NCBI RefSeq assembly: GCF_003545875.1 | Contig: NZ_QHCS01000002.1 | Location: 376,001 to 440,000 of the forward strand | Length of the DNA: 64,000 nt | From: Leptospira stimsonii | Lineage (GTDB): Bacteria; Spirochaetota; Leptospiria; Leptospirales; Leptospiraceae | Reading direction: 5' to 3' | Part shown: positions 19,229 through 31,680 of the stretch, one piece after another | Layout: every line of letters starts with the position of its first letter | Numbering within the stretch: position 1 is the stretch's first letter | Notes under the pieces: model-generated | The model's input: only the letters and a program-made list of their open reading frames with translations | Database searches by the model: none | Told to the model about the DNA's origin: nothing | Position numbers and translations under genes: made by a program

Positions 19229-19276
19229 CTGTAAAGCGTCTGGTTACAGAATATAAAGAATCAAAATCCCTGTCAA
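19229..19276 (-). promoter_or_regulatory. Sigma-70-type promoter with overlapping inverted repeat for the rrf2 gene
   Basis: On the - strand TTGACA (19271-19276) and TATTCT (19248-19253) are separated by 17 bp. An inverted repeat, CTGTAA at 19229-19234 with TTACAG at 19244-19249, overlaps the -10 box and the expected start of transcription and ends three bases before the start codon. The arrangement fits negative autoregulation, which is common for Rrf2 regulators. Confidence 0.6.
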
Positions 19277-19336
19277 GTCCAAAGCTCGGCAAGAAAAGGT
19301 CTTGCACGTGATTCTTTTCAAAGCAAAGATACGACG

Positions 19337-20584
19337 ATGTTTCAAAGTTATATTCTTCGATTCTTGGATCCGAATTTAGAAAAAGAATTTCGATTCTTTC
19401 TTCGGGATCATATCGCGTCCTTTGTCCGAATCGGAGCGGTTTCAGCCGTCATGGGATACGGCGCTATCTTCGTCCTCTTTTACGATGTTCTTTTGATTCG
19501 AGACAAAAAAGTTCTTTGGATATTGATGGGGAGTTGTCTTTTCGGAGCGGTTTTGATTCTTTCCACGTTTCGAAAATTTCGAAAGACGATGGTTTCCGTT
19601 TCCATGTTGGGAAATAGTCTGGGAGGTTTTACCGCGGTTTACGTCGGATACGCCATTGTAAGAGACCAGCACGCGATTCTTCTTTCGATTTTGATCATCA
19701 TCGCTTACTACGCTTTTTTGGTTTTGAGAATTCGAACGCTACCTGCGTTTCTCGTAACGTCTTCCTATTTGGCCGTCTATCAATTCACGCTCTTGACGGA
19801 CTCGAACCTCCCGAATCAGGAAAAAACGGTTTACAGTTTCTTAATATGGTTTTCGGAATTTTTCGCGGTCATAGCCGGATATACTCTGGAATTGACGACT
19901 CGGAAATTGTTTCTTCAGGCAAGAACGATCGAAACACAAACGAGAGAATTGGAAAATGAAAAGGAAAAATCCGATCTTCTTCTTCGAAACATTCTTCCGG
20001 ACGCGATCGCAAACCGCTTGAAAAACGAAAGTTCCCAGATCTCGGAATACTTTTCCGAGTGTTCGATTCTTTTCGCGGACATTGTCGGTTTTACACTTTT
20101 GGCCGCACGCAAAACTCCCGATGAACTCGCCGGACTTCTCGATCGATTCTTCTCGAGGCTCGACGAACTCGCGGAAAATAGAGGAGTCGAAAAAATCAAA
20201 ACGATAGGGGACGCTTATATGGCCGCGGCCGGAATTCCGATCGCCTGCGAGGATCATATCGAAAGAATCGGAAACCTCGCCTTGGATATATTAAAAGAAG
20301 TGAATACGAATGAGGAACTCATTCGAGAAAATCTAAACATAAGAATCGGGATTCATTCCGGTCCGGTCGTAGCCGGTGTAATCGGGAGAAAAAAGTTTAT
20401 CTATGATCTCTGGGGCGATTCCGTAAATCTCGCGTCGCGAATGGAATCACACGGACTTCCGGGAAAGATTCATGTCACGGAAGAATACTTTATAGCGGCT
20501 TCCTCCATCTTTCAATTGGAGAAAAGAGGTGAGATCGATATCAAAGGAAAAGGAACGGTCTCGACTTACTTTCTTGCGGGATAA
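19337..20584 (+). CDS. Membrane-bound class III adenylate cyclase
   Basis: A 415-residue protein with about six N-terminal membrane helices (30-190), a short coiled coil (194-215) and a class III cyclase domain (about 235-410). The metal-binding aspartates are Asp248 (FADIVGF) and Asp292 (TIGDAYM). The Lys of EKIKTIGD and Asp357 (YDLWGD) fit the Lys/Asp pair that selects ATP over GTP, and Asn364 and Arg368 (NLASR) are the transition-state residues. All are present, so an active adenylate cyclase is expected. It is divergent from the Rrf2 gene. The membrane part may sense an unknown signal. Confidence 0.9.
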   Translation: MFQSYILRFLDPNLEKEFRFFLRDHIASFVRIGAVSAVMGYGAIFVLFYDVLLIRDKKVLWILMGSCLFGAVLILSTFRKFRKTMVSVSMLGNSLGGFTAVYVGYAIVRDQHAILLSILIIIAYYAFLVLRIRTLPAFLVTSSYLAVYQFTLLTDSNLPNQEKTVYSFLIWFSEFFAVIAGYTLELTTRKLFLQARTIETQTRELENEKEKSDLLLRNILPDAIANRLKNESSQISEYFSECSILFADIVGFTLLAARKTPDELAGLLDRFFSRLDELAENRGVEKIKTIGDAYMAAAGIPIACEDHIERIGNLALDILKEVNTNEELIRENLNIRIGIHSGPVVAGVIGRKKFIYDLWGDSVNLASRMESHGLPGKIHVTEEYFIAASSIFQLEKRGEIDIKGKGTVSTYFLAG

Positions 20585-20592
20585 AACACGCG

Positions 20593-20925
20593 CTAGGCGG
20601 GAAGATTAATATGAACCGGAAGATATTGAATCGAAGTGCTTCCTTGACTTAACCATTCCGGAACGGCTCTTCTCCAGGAAATGAACTGAGGAGTTTCGAG
20701 ATGCGCTTTTCTCGCCGCTTCACTCTTATAAACTTCCATAAATAAGAATTTGCCCGGGTCTCCGTCCGCTTGCAATACATCGAGTCTCAAAACTCCGTCT
20801 TCGGTTTCGAGAGATTCTTTCGCCATCTCTTGGCTGACTTTTTTAAAATCTTCAATTCTTTCATCGAAAATTTTATAAGAGGACACTATCACAATCATAC
20901 GATCAGAATTTAGGAACGGTTTCAT
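20593..20925 (-). CDS. Antibiotic biosynthesis monooxygenase (ABM)-fold protein
   Basis: A small ferredoxin-like-fold protein of about 100-110 residues. MIVIVSSYKI begins the first strand, and ETEDGVLRLDVLQADGDPGKFLFMEVYKSEAARKAHLETPQF is the typical ABM/YgiN-type middle and helix. The start is uncertain: ATG 20925 is nearest to an AGGAGG site (20941-20946) but with long 15-base spacing, while ATG 20898 starts exactly at the domain without a ribosome site. Family members include heme or quinol monooxygenases and proteins of unknown activity. It is convergent with the cyclase gene and divergent from the nitronate monooxygenase-like gene. Confidence 0.75.
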   Translation of the reverse strand: MKPFLNSDRMIVIVSSYKIFDERIEDFKKVSQEMAKESLETEDGVLRLDVLQADGDPGKFLFMEVYKSEAARKAHLETPQFISWRRAVPEWLSQGSTSIQYLPVHINLPA

Positions 20926-20981
20926 TTTGGGAAGAAAAATCCTCCTTGCTTTAAACAACTGTTACCTAAAGAATCCTCAAA

Positions 20982-21893
20982 ATGAAATTGAATACTCGAA
21001 TTACGGAACTGCTCGGAATCGATTTGCCGATTATCGGGGCTCCCATGTTTTTAGTCTCCTATCCGGATTTGGTCGTTGCGGTTTCGGAAGCCGGCGGAAT
21101 CGGATGTTTTCCTTCTCTCAATTATCGTTCTCCGGAACAACTCAAGGACGGTCTCCAAGAGATTCGGTCCAAGACAAAAAAACCGATCGGCGTGAATTTG
21201 ATTCTTCACAAAGGCCATAATCCGAATTGGTCCAAACAGTTGGAAGTGGTTCTCGACGCAAAGGTCGAACTTCTGATCACAAGTTTGGGAAGTCCTCGAA
21301 CCGTAGTAAGCGAGGCGAAAAGCGTTGGCTCCAAAGTGTTTTGTGACGTGACTACATTGAGGCACGCGAATATCGTCGCAAAAGCGGGCGCGGATGCTTT
21401 GATAGCGGTCGCGCAAGGAGCCGGTGGACACGCGGGAAACATTTCGCCGTTCAGCCTTTATCCGTATCTAAAAAAAGAAACCGGTCTTCCGATCATCGCC
21501 GCGGGTGCTATTTCTGGCGGCGCTCAGATGGTCGCGTCACTCGCGTTAGGCGCCGAAGCGGTTTACGTTGGAACCAGATTGATCGCGACTCCGGAAGCGA
21601 TGGCGTCCGAAGGTTACAAACAGATGTTGATCGAATCGGGTCCGGAAGAGATCGTCTATACGGAAAAGATTTCCGGAATCCCGGCGAACTGGCTTAAAAA
21701 ATCCGTCGAGAAGGCGGGGGATCTTTCGCATAGCGGAGAATCCCAAAATCTAGATCAGGAATACAAACGTTGGCGGGACATTTGGTCCGCGGGTCACGGA
21801 GTCGCGCAGATCGAAGGGTTGATTCCCGCAAAAGACGTAGTATTGGGGATGGCAAAAGAATATCTTGATATTCTAAATCGTTTGCCTCGTTAG
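20982..21893 (+). CDS. Nitronate monooxygenase / 2-nitropropane dioxygenase-like flavoprotein
   Basis: A 303-residue FMN-dependent TIM-barrel protein. It begins MKLNTRITELLGIDLPIIGAPM, has EAGGIGCFPSLNYRS, and carries GAGGHAG with His150, the catalytic-type histidine of the family. The FMN phosphate site IIAAGAISGGAQMVASLALGAEAVYVGTR is intact. Members oxidise alkyl nitronates, and relatives include enoyl-ACP reductase FabK and other flavin enzymes, so the natural substrate is open. It lies alone, divergent from the ABM protein gene, which may share a promoter region and an oxidative function. Confidence 0.88.
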   Translation: MKLNTRITELLGIDLPIIGAPMFLVSYPDLVVAVSEAGGIGCFPSLNYRSPEQLKDGLQEIRSKTKKPIGVNLILHKGHNPNWSKQLEVVLDAKVELLITSLGSPRTVVSEAKSVGSKVFCDVTTLRHANIVAKAGADALIAVAQGAGGHAGNISPFSLYPYLKKETGLPIIAAGAISGGAQMVASLALGAEAVYVGTRLIATPEAMASEGYKQMLIESGPEEIVYTEKISGIPANWLKKSVEKAGDLSHSGESQNLDQEYKRWRDIWSAGHGVAQIEGLIPAKDVVLGMAKEYLDILNRLPR

Positions 21894-21966
21894 AATGAGA
21901 AAATCCCGTTCTGATCTTTTTATCGATAAGAGTGTTTGAATTTATTTTCAGGACGGGCAATTACCG

Positions 21967-23826
21967 ATGGATTTGAAAAAAAAGATTTCGACTTTCCTAA
22001 TCAAAAATCGTTTCTTTTTTCCGATTCTTTCCGGTCTCACGACCCTTTTCGTTTTTAAGATCGTTTTGGGTTTTTATCCCGAGGCGTTGTATATCAATCG
22101 GGACGACGGGATCATAACCTTGAGTCATGCAAAGAACTGGATCGACTTCGGATTTATCGGAGTCAATCCCAGCGGAGAATTGATCGAAGGATATTCTTCC
22201 CCTTTGGAATTTCTGATTTTCGCTTTTGTCTACAAGATCGTTCCCATTCATTATTCAACTTTTTTTACTCTTCAGTGGTGGTTGACCACGTTCTTATTCG
22301 GCGTCGTTCTTTATCGCCTATTCGAAGAAGTTCGGGAAACTTCCGGCTGGGAGAATTTCGGTTCCGTTGTTGGGACCGTCCTGTTGCTTTCGGTGTCCTT
22401 CACATTCCTCGCTTGGCATACCTCCGGAATGGAAAATCCTTGGATGCACCTTCTCTACGTTGTGTATCTATTAGTTCTTTTTCGAATCGTGAAGGGAAAG
22501 GAAGTATCGATGTTCGCGGCATCTTTGCTCCTTTTTGCGGGCACCCTGGTGCGAATCGAAAGCGTCTTTCATCTCTTTTTTATCAGCGTAGCGTTTCTTT
22601 TTCTCTCCTTTCGAAATCGGGTTCCTTGGAAAAAAACACTTCCGGTTTGGATCGCGGGCGGACTCTGGATCGTATTTTTTGGAATTCGATATTTATATTT
22701 TGGAAAGATATTTCCGAACACTTCCACGGCTCAGGAACTTTCTCTCAGTGAAAATTTTCTCAATCTGATTCGTATGAGTCCGGCTCTTTCGAAAAATTGG
22801 GAGATTTTCAAATTCGGTTTTAAACAGAACTTAGTCCTGCTCGTACCGATTTCCTTACTTCTTCTCCTTTTGAAAAGAATAAACGTTCTAGAAAAGTTGT
22901 TCGTGATTCTCGCAATCGCGCTCGCGCTTCCCGGTTTTTTACATCCGTTTATTTTTGGAAATTTTAGGCTCGATCCTGCTAGACCCATGACTTGGCTTGC
23001 GGTCGTCGGGGCGACCCTGTTCGTGATCAGAGCGAGCGCACTCACCGAGAAAAAGAAATTATGGATCGTACCTTTGATTCTCTTAGCTGGTTTTCTTTCC
23101 TATAAGAATTACAAATTCAAGAATTATGATCTTTGCTGTAGTTCTCAGATTTTCGAGGGAAGGAGAACGGAAATTTCGAAATTTGCGAAGAAAGAAGAAA
23201 TCATTAGACCTCTTGTCGCTATTGCTGACTTGGGAGCCTTGAGCTTCTATAAGGAATTCAATATATTCGATTTGGGTTATCTAGGAAATCGTTATCTCGC
23301 GGCGAACAAAAATAATCCGGATCGAGTCGTTTCGTATATCGAAATCAATCAACCGGATATTTTAGAAATCCATTTTCCGTGGAGTTGCGAATATTCCAAA
23401 TTCTTAAACCGTCCTGAGTTTTTAAAGGAATATCGTTTGATCGTTGCGAACGCGGAAAAAGTCCCGATTTCGGTTTGTCCGGACGGTGGAAAAATAATTT
23501 CGGGGATTTATTTGAATCGCAGAATGGAGAAGAATTCGAATTCGATCGATAGAGAAATACATTCCGTTTTTTTAAAGGATTCTTCTTTAGAAAGTTTGAA
23601 GTCCGAGGTTCTTCTTTGCAATTCCAAAAAGGAACGTTGTCTTCCTTTGGTTCGAAATCTATATCGTTTCTTGAACGAGTGGAAAGGGAAGCTGAAAGAA
23701 TCGGAATGGGAAGAAATCGCCGAAAGGATCGAATATCCGGAGATACGGAACTACATACAGGTCATTTGGAATCGAAATTCTCCCAGTGAGGCAATGGTCG
23801 ACGCCCTGATCTTGTTTTCGAAATAA
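21967..23826 (+). CDS. GT-C type membrane glycosyltransferase-like protein
   Basis: A 619-residue polytopic protein. After the first membrane helix comes ALYINRDDGIITLSHAKNW with an acidic pair at Asp46-Asp47, then GELIEGYSSPLEFL. This combination (DD, open-chain repeat, EGY-S/T-P-L) is the first-loop pattern of lipid-linked-sugar GT-C transferases related to actinobacterial arabinofuranosyltransferases. About ten helices follow to residue 385, then a soluble C-terminal domain (about 395-619) with several cysteines. It likely transfers a sugar to an envelope glycan outside the inner membrane; donor and acceptor are unknown. It stands alone. Confidence 0.7.
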   Translation: MDLKKKISTFLIKNRFFFPILSGLTTLFVFKIVLGFYPEALYINRDDGIITLSHAKNWIDFGFIGVNPSGELIEGYSSPLEFLIFAFVYKIVPIHYSTFFTLQWWLTTFLFGVVLYRLFEEVRETSGWENFGSVVGTVLLLSVSFTFLAWHTSGMENPWMHLLYVVYLLVLFRIVKGKEVSMFAASLLLFAGTLVRIESVFHLFFISVAFLFLSFRNRVPWKKTLPVWIAGGLWIVFFGIRYLYFGKIFPNTSTAQELSLSENFLNLIRMSPALSKNWEIFKFGFKQNLVLLVPISLLLLLLKRINVLEKLFVILAIALALPGFLHPFIFGNFRLDPARPMTWLAVVGATLFVIRASALTEKKKLWIVPLILLAGFLSYKNYKFKNYDLCCSSQIFEGRRTEISKFAKKEEIIRPLVAIADLGALSFYKEFNIFDLGYLGNRYLAANKNNPDRVVSYIEINQPDILEIHFPWSCEYSKFLNRPEFLKEYRLIVANAEKVPISVCPDGGKIISGIYLNRRMEKNSNSIDREIHSVFLKDSSLESLKSEVLLCNSKKERCLPLVRNLYRFLNEWKGKLKESEWEEIAERIEYPEIRNYIQVIWNRNSPSEAMVDALILFSK

Positions 23827-24393
23827 GTTTTTTTAAATTTCGGAAAACGAAGATTCTGAATATCGAATCTGTCGGATAGAGAGGATGGGAGTTCCAATCG
23901 ATGCCCACTCTCTCTGCGCGAACCTTCGAACAATTCAGTTAAGGTCGATTCGGCAAACCTTGACTCAAACAACGAGCGAATTCTTCTTTGAACTTGTAAA
24001 AAAACCGATACGCGCTTTCATGAAATAAATGTCGGCGTGCACGGAAAAATTTTTGGATTTTCTATATTAGAAAAACCGCATTTATGGTACCGGGTTTGAA
24101 ATGTGAGCTTTCCCTAAGGATCTCGTAGAGAATGGGATGTGTCGATCTTTTTCGACGTCGAGGTTTTGGTTCTTTTCAATCGAAAGGGAATTTCCATGTC
24201 CCGATTTTTTAAGACGATACCTCGTGTTTGAATGCGATTCTTCTACCTTTCAAAATGGTGACGGATGATATAGTAAAAGAGTCGATTCAAAAATGATTCA
24301 ATATCTGTGACTCAGAAAGAAAAAAGGAGTCTCCTTTTGCATTTCCTCTCCTCAAAAAAGGAGAGAAAAAATTGCATCGAAAGAAGTGGATCC
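23827..24393. other. 567-bp intergenic region, no gene seen
   Basis: No frame with a ribosome site or recognisable product was found on either strand. It contains one GGGAGTTCC motif (23887-23895) and, at its right end, hairpins that probably terminate the DUF1145-type gene (24321-24366). Confidence 0.5.
24321..24366 (-). terminator. Probable terminator hairpins for the small membrane protein gene
   Basis: Two short inverted repeats follow the stop codon on the - strand: a CTCTCCT/AGGAGAG stem (about 24346-24365), then an AAAAGGA/TCCTTTT stem followed by a run of six Ts. The last has the stem-plus-U-tract form of an intrinsic terminator, though the stem is only about seven pairs. Confidence 0.45.
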
Positions 24394-24663
24394 TTAGGCT
24401 TGTTTGTTTCGGAGAGGCATCATGTGAAAGACGCCGAAAACCAGAATCTGCAGTGCGTCCGCCACAGGATTGGACGACTTGTGTTTGAACGTGAACCAGA
24501 AATACGCGATCTCTAACAGGTGTACGACGAAGGTTCCGATTCCCACCGCGCGAATGAGAAAGTCCAAAGGATCACCGAAAAGAAGCGTACCGGATAGACT
24601 GGCTCCCACCAAGATCCAAAAAAATACGGTTCCTATCTTCAGTGCTTGAAATAATGGATTCAT
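24394..24663 (-). CDS. Small DUF1145-like inner membrane protein
   Basis: An 89-residue protein with three hydrophobic segments (IGTVFFWILVGASLSG, FLIRAVGIGTFVVHLLEIAYFWF and a weaker C-terminal one). The end ADALQILVFGVFHMMPLRNK matches the pattern of DUF1145/YhhL-type proteins, which have the same length. GGAGG lies five bases before the ATG. Function of the family is not known. It is divergent from the amidohydrolase gene and probably monocistronic. Confidence 0.7.
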   Translation of the reverse strand: MNPLFQALKIGTVFFWILVGASLSGTLLFGDPLDFLIRAVGIGTFVVHLLEIAYFWFTFKHKSSNPVADALQILVFGVFHMMPLRNKQA

Positions 24664-24767
24664 ATATCCTCCAGAAAATTTCCGTTATTGGAACGTATGG
24701 TAAGTCTCAGTCAAGGAAAAAAGAGACATTCGATTGACTCGTATTCGGGTAAGAAGAAATTCTTTGT

Positions 24768-25733
24768 ATGCTTCCTTGTTGTCATCACATTCTTTCTTCG
24801 GATATTCGTTCGAATCTTCCTTCTCCCTTTCCTTGGAAACATCCGGAAAATCGACCTCCCCTTCGAGACGAAGAATCTCCGTCGCATCTTCCACTTTTAA
24901 AAAAATACGGGCTTCCGTTTGTCATCGATATTCACACTCATTTTTTTCCAGAGTATGTGATGAAACGGATTTGGAAATGGTTCGACGGAGTCAACTGGGA
25001 GATTGCGTACAGAGAATCGGAGGAACTTCGTCTTGCCTCCTTAGCAAAGAACGAGGTTCGATTTTTTACGACTTTGAATTATGCACACAAGGAAAGAATG
25101 GCGGAAGGACTCAATCGTTGGGTTTTCGAAAATCATTCGAATACGAAAGGAGCGATTCTTTTCGGAACTTTTTTTCCGGAACACGGCTGTTTTGATTATA
25201 CAAAAAAAGCGGTGGAAGATTACGGCTTTCGCGGTTTTAAACTTCACTGCGAAGTGGGGAGGTTGGATTTGACCCGCCCTGAACTTTCGGATACCTTTTC
25301 CTATTTGGAGAAAAAGAAAATACCTCTGGTGATTCATTCCGGAGACGCTCCACTTCCCGGACCTTATACGAACATCCGTTATTTTCGATCGTTTATTCAA
25401 CGTTATCCGGAACTGAAGGTGATCGTCGCGCACATGGGCGCGAGCGAAGTCTGGGAATACGTGGATTTAATGTCGATCTATCCTGAATTACGTTTGGATA
25501 CTACGATGGTTTTTGTGGATTTTTTAGCCACCGGAGAACAGACCGATCCGTATCTTACGATCTTGGAACGGTTTCCGGATCGGATCCATTTCGGTTCCGA
25601 TTTTCCGAGTATTCCTTACGCTCTCAGTCATCCGATTTCGAATCTTCTCCATTCTTCTTTGCCGGATGATGTGAAGCGGAGTGTACTTTTGAAAAACAGC
25701 GCGAATCTTTTCGGAATCGAACTCGAAAGTTGA
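24768..25733 (+). CDS. Amidohydrolase-2 family metal-dependent hydrolase
   Basis: A 321-residue TIM-barrel hydrolase. After a proline-rich leader of about 45 residues comes FVIDIHTHFFP with the metal-binding His56 and His58. Further conserved parts are GFRGFKLHCEVG, the strand VIHSGDAP, VIVAHMGASEVWEY and the late Asp in IHFGSDFPS. The start is the first ATG of the frame; no start codon lies nearer the domain. Members hydrolyse or decarboxylate small cyclic or aromatic compounds (ACMS decarboxylase/TIM-barrel group). The substrate cannot be told. Confidence 0.85.
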   Translation: MLPCCHHILSSDIRSNLPSPFPWKHPENRPPLRDEESPSHLPLLKKYGLPFVIDIHTHFFPEYVMKRIWKWFDGVNWEIAYRESEELRLASLAKNEVRFFTTLNYAHKERMAEGLNRWVFENHSNTKGAILFGTFFPEHGCFDYTKKAVEDYGFRGFKLHCEVGRLDLTRPELSDTFSYLEKKKIPLVIHSGDAPLPGPYTNIRYFRSFIQRYPELKVIVAHMGASEVWEYVDLMSIYPELRLDTTMVFVDFLATGEQTDPYLTILERFPDRIHFGSDFPSIPYALSHPISNLLHSSLPDDVKRSVLLKNSANLFGIELES

Positions 25734-25835
25734 CGTTTTCACTTCGTCCTTTCTTAGGAGGATTCAAGCTCTTGAATCCGATTCTAAAGTTAGGAAAAAA
25801 CTTGCCAACGAAGGTTCTTTCTTTATCCTTTCGAT

Positions 25836-26267
25836 ATGCGCTCCCTTTTTACAAAAATTTCCGGAATCGCTCTGTTCGCAACCATTGCGTTTCAGTGTGG
25901 GAAGGGGGGAGCCGTGTCTCAGGCGGCCTCCGCCGAAGTTTATAAGAAGGTTGCAGACGCGTATTGTTCACAGATGGAACGGTGTAAGGAGCCGTATTTG
26001 TCTTCGTTGGAAGGCGCTCATCGAAAGGAAGCCGCTTTGAGCTTTCCGGATCACGCGCAGTGTTACAGCGATTTCAATTACGACGTCGATAAGGCGGAAC
26101 CGATCGTGCTTAAAAAATTAAGCGACAATCTTAAATTGGACGCTGAGCTCTGTATCAAAAGTGTGGAGAGAGCGGATTGTGGTTCGATCGTTACGTATCA
26201 AATCCCGGAATGTGTGGAATACAATACATTCCTCGAAACTATCTCTTCTCCTTCCTCTACGAAATAA
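25836..26267 (+). CDS. Small cysteine-rich lipoprotein
   Basis: A 143-residue predicted lipoprotein: MRSLFTKISGIALFATIAFQ followed by Cys, a spirochaete-type lipobox. The mature part holds six further cysteines (YCSQMERC, QCYSDF, LCIKS, DCGS, PECVEY), an even number consistent with disulfide-stapled helices. It resembles a family of small 4-6 cysteine lipoproteins that is expanded in Leptospira; I recall such a TIGR-defined family but did not verify membership. It is probably anchored in the inner or outer membrane with the rest in the periplasm. Function unknown. Confidence 0.75.
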   Translation: MRSLFTKISGIALFATIAFQCGKGGAVSQAASAEVYKKVADAYCSQMERCKEPYLSSLEGAHRKEAALSFPDHAQCYSDFNYDVDKAEPIVLKKLSDNLKLDAELCIKSVERADCGSIVTYQIPECVEYNTFLETISSPSSTK

Positions 26268-26270
26268 GTT

Positions 26271-26849
26271 TTATCTCGATTCCACTTCGATCTTCTCGTC
26301 CTTTTCTTCTTCGGTCAAGGTCGGGCTGTCTAATTTTTCCAAAAGAGTCTGAAGTAAAAAGAAGTAAGGATTCACTTTACCGGCTATTTCTTTGCCGTAG
26401 AGTTGCGTGTATGTGTTGATCAGGGATTGATTTTCTTCCGTATTCTTGGTATAAGAATTTTCCGCAAGACCTTCCCAGAGCGTTTCTCCCTTTTTGCAAT
26501 GGATGACTTTTCCAAGCGCGGTCAGTTCCACCTGATTCGGGGTTTCTTTCTCGAGAATTTTCAATTGAAAGATTCCTTGTACTTTTTTATCGGAACTCCC
26601 ACAAGCGGCGGCGCCGGCTTTGTAAGGATATATGATAAATTCCTTATGATGGGAAAGATAATTTTCCGCGATCTTTGCGGCCAATTTTTTTTCGGATTCT
26701 CCCGCCTCGCTTTCCGCCGGCACCTGCACCGCCAAACGTTTGAAAGTACCGAGATCCTTTTCCCAAGTCGGTCCTGCTTTGATATACTTTACTGTACAGT
26801 TCGCGGTGATAAAAAGTAAGGTGAAGAAGAATATGATATTTTTGACCAT
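26271..26849 (-). CDS. Lipoprotein at the end of the MlaC/RND operon
   Basis: A 192-residue lipoprotein started at ATG 26849: MVKNIIFFFTLLFITANC gives a signal with a lipobox Cys at residue 18. The open frame extends upstream into the RND gene as a lysine-rich out-of-frame shadow, so that part is rejected. Mature motifs are FKRLAVQVPAESEAGESEKKLAAKIAENYL and CGSSDKKVQGIFQLKILEKE. It begins seven bases after the RND stop. It fits, from memory, a lipoprotein family shared by Myxococcus and Leptospira next to MMPL transporters. It could be a periplasmic partner of the lipid exporter. Confidence 0.75.
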   Translation of the reverse strand: MVKNIIFFFTLLFITANCTVKYIKAGPTWEKDLGTFKRLAVQVPAESEAGESEKKLAAKIAENYLSHHKEFIIYPYKAGAAACGSSDKKVQGIFQLKILEKETPNQVELTALGKVIHCKKGETLWEGLAENSYTKNTEENQSLINTYTQLYGKEIAGKVNPYFFLLQTLLEKLDSPTLTEEEKDEKIEVESR

Positions 26850-26856
26850 TCGTAGA

Positions 26857-29775
<2,919 letters not shown>

Positions 29776-29781
29776 GTTTGT

Positions 29782-30399
<618 letters not shown>

Positions 30400-30562
30400 A
30401 ACACGTTACCTGTTGTTTATAGTTTATAGTGAGCCAAATGCCGTTTCGAAAGGAATGACTGGGCTTCCTACAGCTTTCTTGAGCGGTCGGGGAAGTCAAC
30501 GGAATAAATGAGAAACTCCGGTTTGACGCCGATCTTTCTATAAGTCGCTTTTGATCTAAATT

Positions 30563-31525
30563 CTACTTTTTTAAATCTTCGTAATCCGGAAGAAATACTT
30601 TGAGCTCCCCCTTCGCGTTCAGATTTAGATTTCCGAACGAAAGTTGGAGGAGGAGATTTTTCATGTGAAAGTCGAGAAGATCGGACGGATCCTGATCGAT
30701 CAAAAGAAGATCCGTATTCTTTAAAAAAACCGATCCCACTCGAATTTCTCCGCCCGACATCGAGATCTGATTCGGAATTCCCGGAAGAAAAGCCAGCTTC
30801 GGAAGAGAAGGAATTTTTTGAGAATCAAACCGAACAAGAATTCGATCAGGAAGAAGTTCGATACGATCGATCGTTCCTTGGATTTTTGGCGGAGGTAAGA
30901 GCGAAAAAGATTGAATGTGAAAACTCTTTTCGACGATCTTCAATCCTCGGTCTTCCGGAATCGGAAGAAGAGTTTTGAGTCCGACGCCGACATAGGAAAG
31001 AAAATCTCCCGCTCCGGGAATTCCGGCGGCGCTCATGGATTCCGATTTCAAAATCAGCAGTGAACTGTTCGGAACCAATTCGAGATCGCAGATCATTTCC
31101 ACGTCCACCCAGAAGACGAGTTTATATTCTCCTAAAATTCGGATCTTTCTTTTTGCGCCTACTTCGATCGTGGATAGTTTCAAATTTCGTAATGGAAAGT
31201 TCGGAAACGTTTTGATGTTTTCGTTGAATAGATATTCCAGAACGGAGATTTCGAATTCCGTTTCTCCCTGAAAGATATTGAGGTGAAAAGAAGAAGGATC
31301 GTTGAAATTTACGGGTGAGCCCGGTCGATTCGAGATCGCTTCTACCGTGAGATTTTTTACTATAAAGTAGATCGGATCTTCCAGACGAAACTTAACGTTC
31401 TTGAGTTTGAGAAAGGCGCTCGTGGAGATCGTAGTGTTTTTTGCAAGGATGCCGGACGGAAAAATTCCGAATCCAAGAAGAATCAAGATCCAGATGAACG
31501 CCTGCTTGTTCCAGAAAAATCGCAT
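30563..31525 (-). CDS. Exported protein of unknown function
   Basis: A protein of about 320 residues with a signal peptide when started at ATG 31525 (MRFFWNKQAFIWILILLGFGIFPSGILA). The frame stays open to a TTG at 31597, and another ATG lies at 31543; none has a strong ribosome site. The mature part is rich in predicted beta strands with repeated short hydrophobic stretches (LKNVKFRLEDPIYFIVKNLTVEAI, KIQGTIDRIELLPDRILVRFD), suggesting a lipid-binding or beta-sandwich fold. I do not recognise the family. It lies alone upstream of the lipid-transport operon on the same strand. Confidence 0.65.
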   Translation of the reverse strand: MRFFWNKQAFIWILILLGFGIFPSGILAKNTTISTSAFLKLKNVKFRLEDPIYFIVKNLTVEAISNRPGSPVNFNDPSSFHLNIFQGETEFEISVLEYLFNENIKTFPNFPLRNLKLSTIEVGAKRKIRILGEYKLVFWVDVEMICDLELVPNSSLLILKSESMSAAGIPGAGDFLSYVGVGLKTLLPIPEDRGLKIVEKSFHIQSFSLLPPPKIQGTIDRIELLPDRILVRFDSQKIPSLPKLAFLPGIPNQISMSGGEIRVGSVFLKNTDLLLIDQDPSDLLDFHMKNLLLQLSFGNLNLNAKGELKVFLPDYEDLKK

Positions 31526-31680
31526 GGACGTATTCTGAATCATTGATTGCCGATGAAAACTCTTTATTCCATCTTCCCTCTTCTTTGTGATCCTCAAGGA
31601 ATGATTGATAAATCAAAACCGGATCCCTAACCAAAAACCTTCTTTGCAAAAAAAGTTTGCGGACGTTTACGACCTCGGAT

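Noticed and set aside
19227..19307. N-terminal extension of the Rrf2 regulator
   Set aside because: A consensus-like promoter and operator lie inside it, and the family begins at MTSRFTVA.
19841..20257. 138-codon frame antisense to the adenylate cyclase
   Set aside because: It lies wholly within a well-defined cyclase domain and has no protein features of its own.
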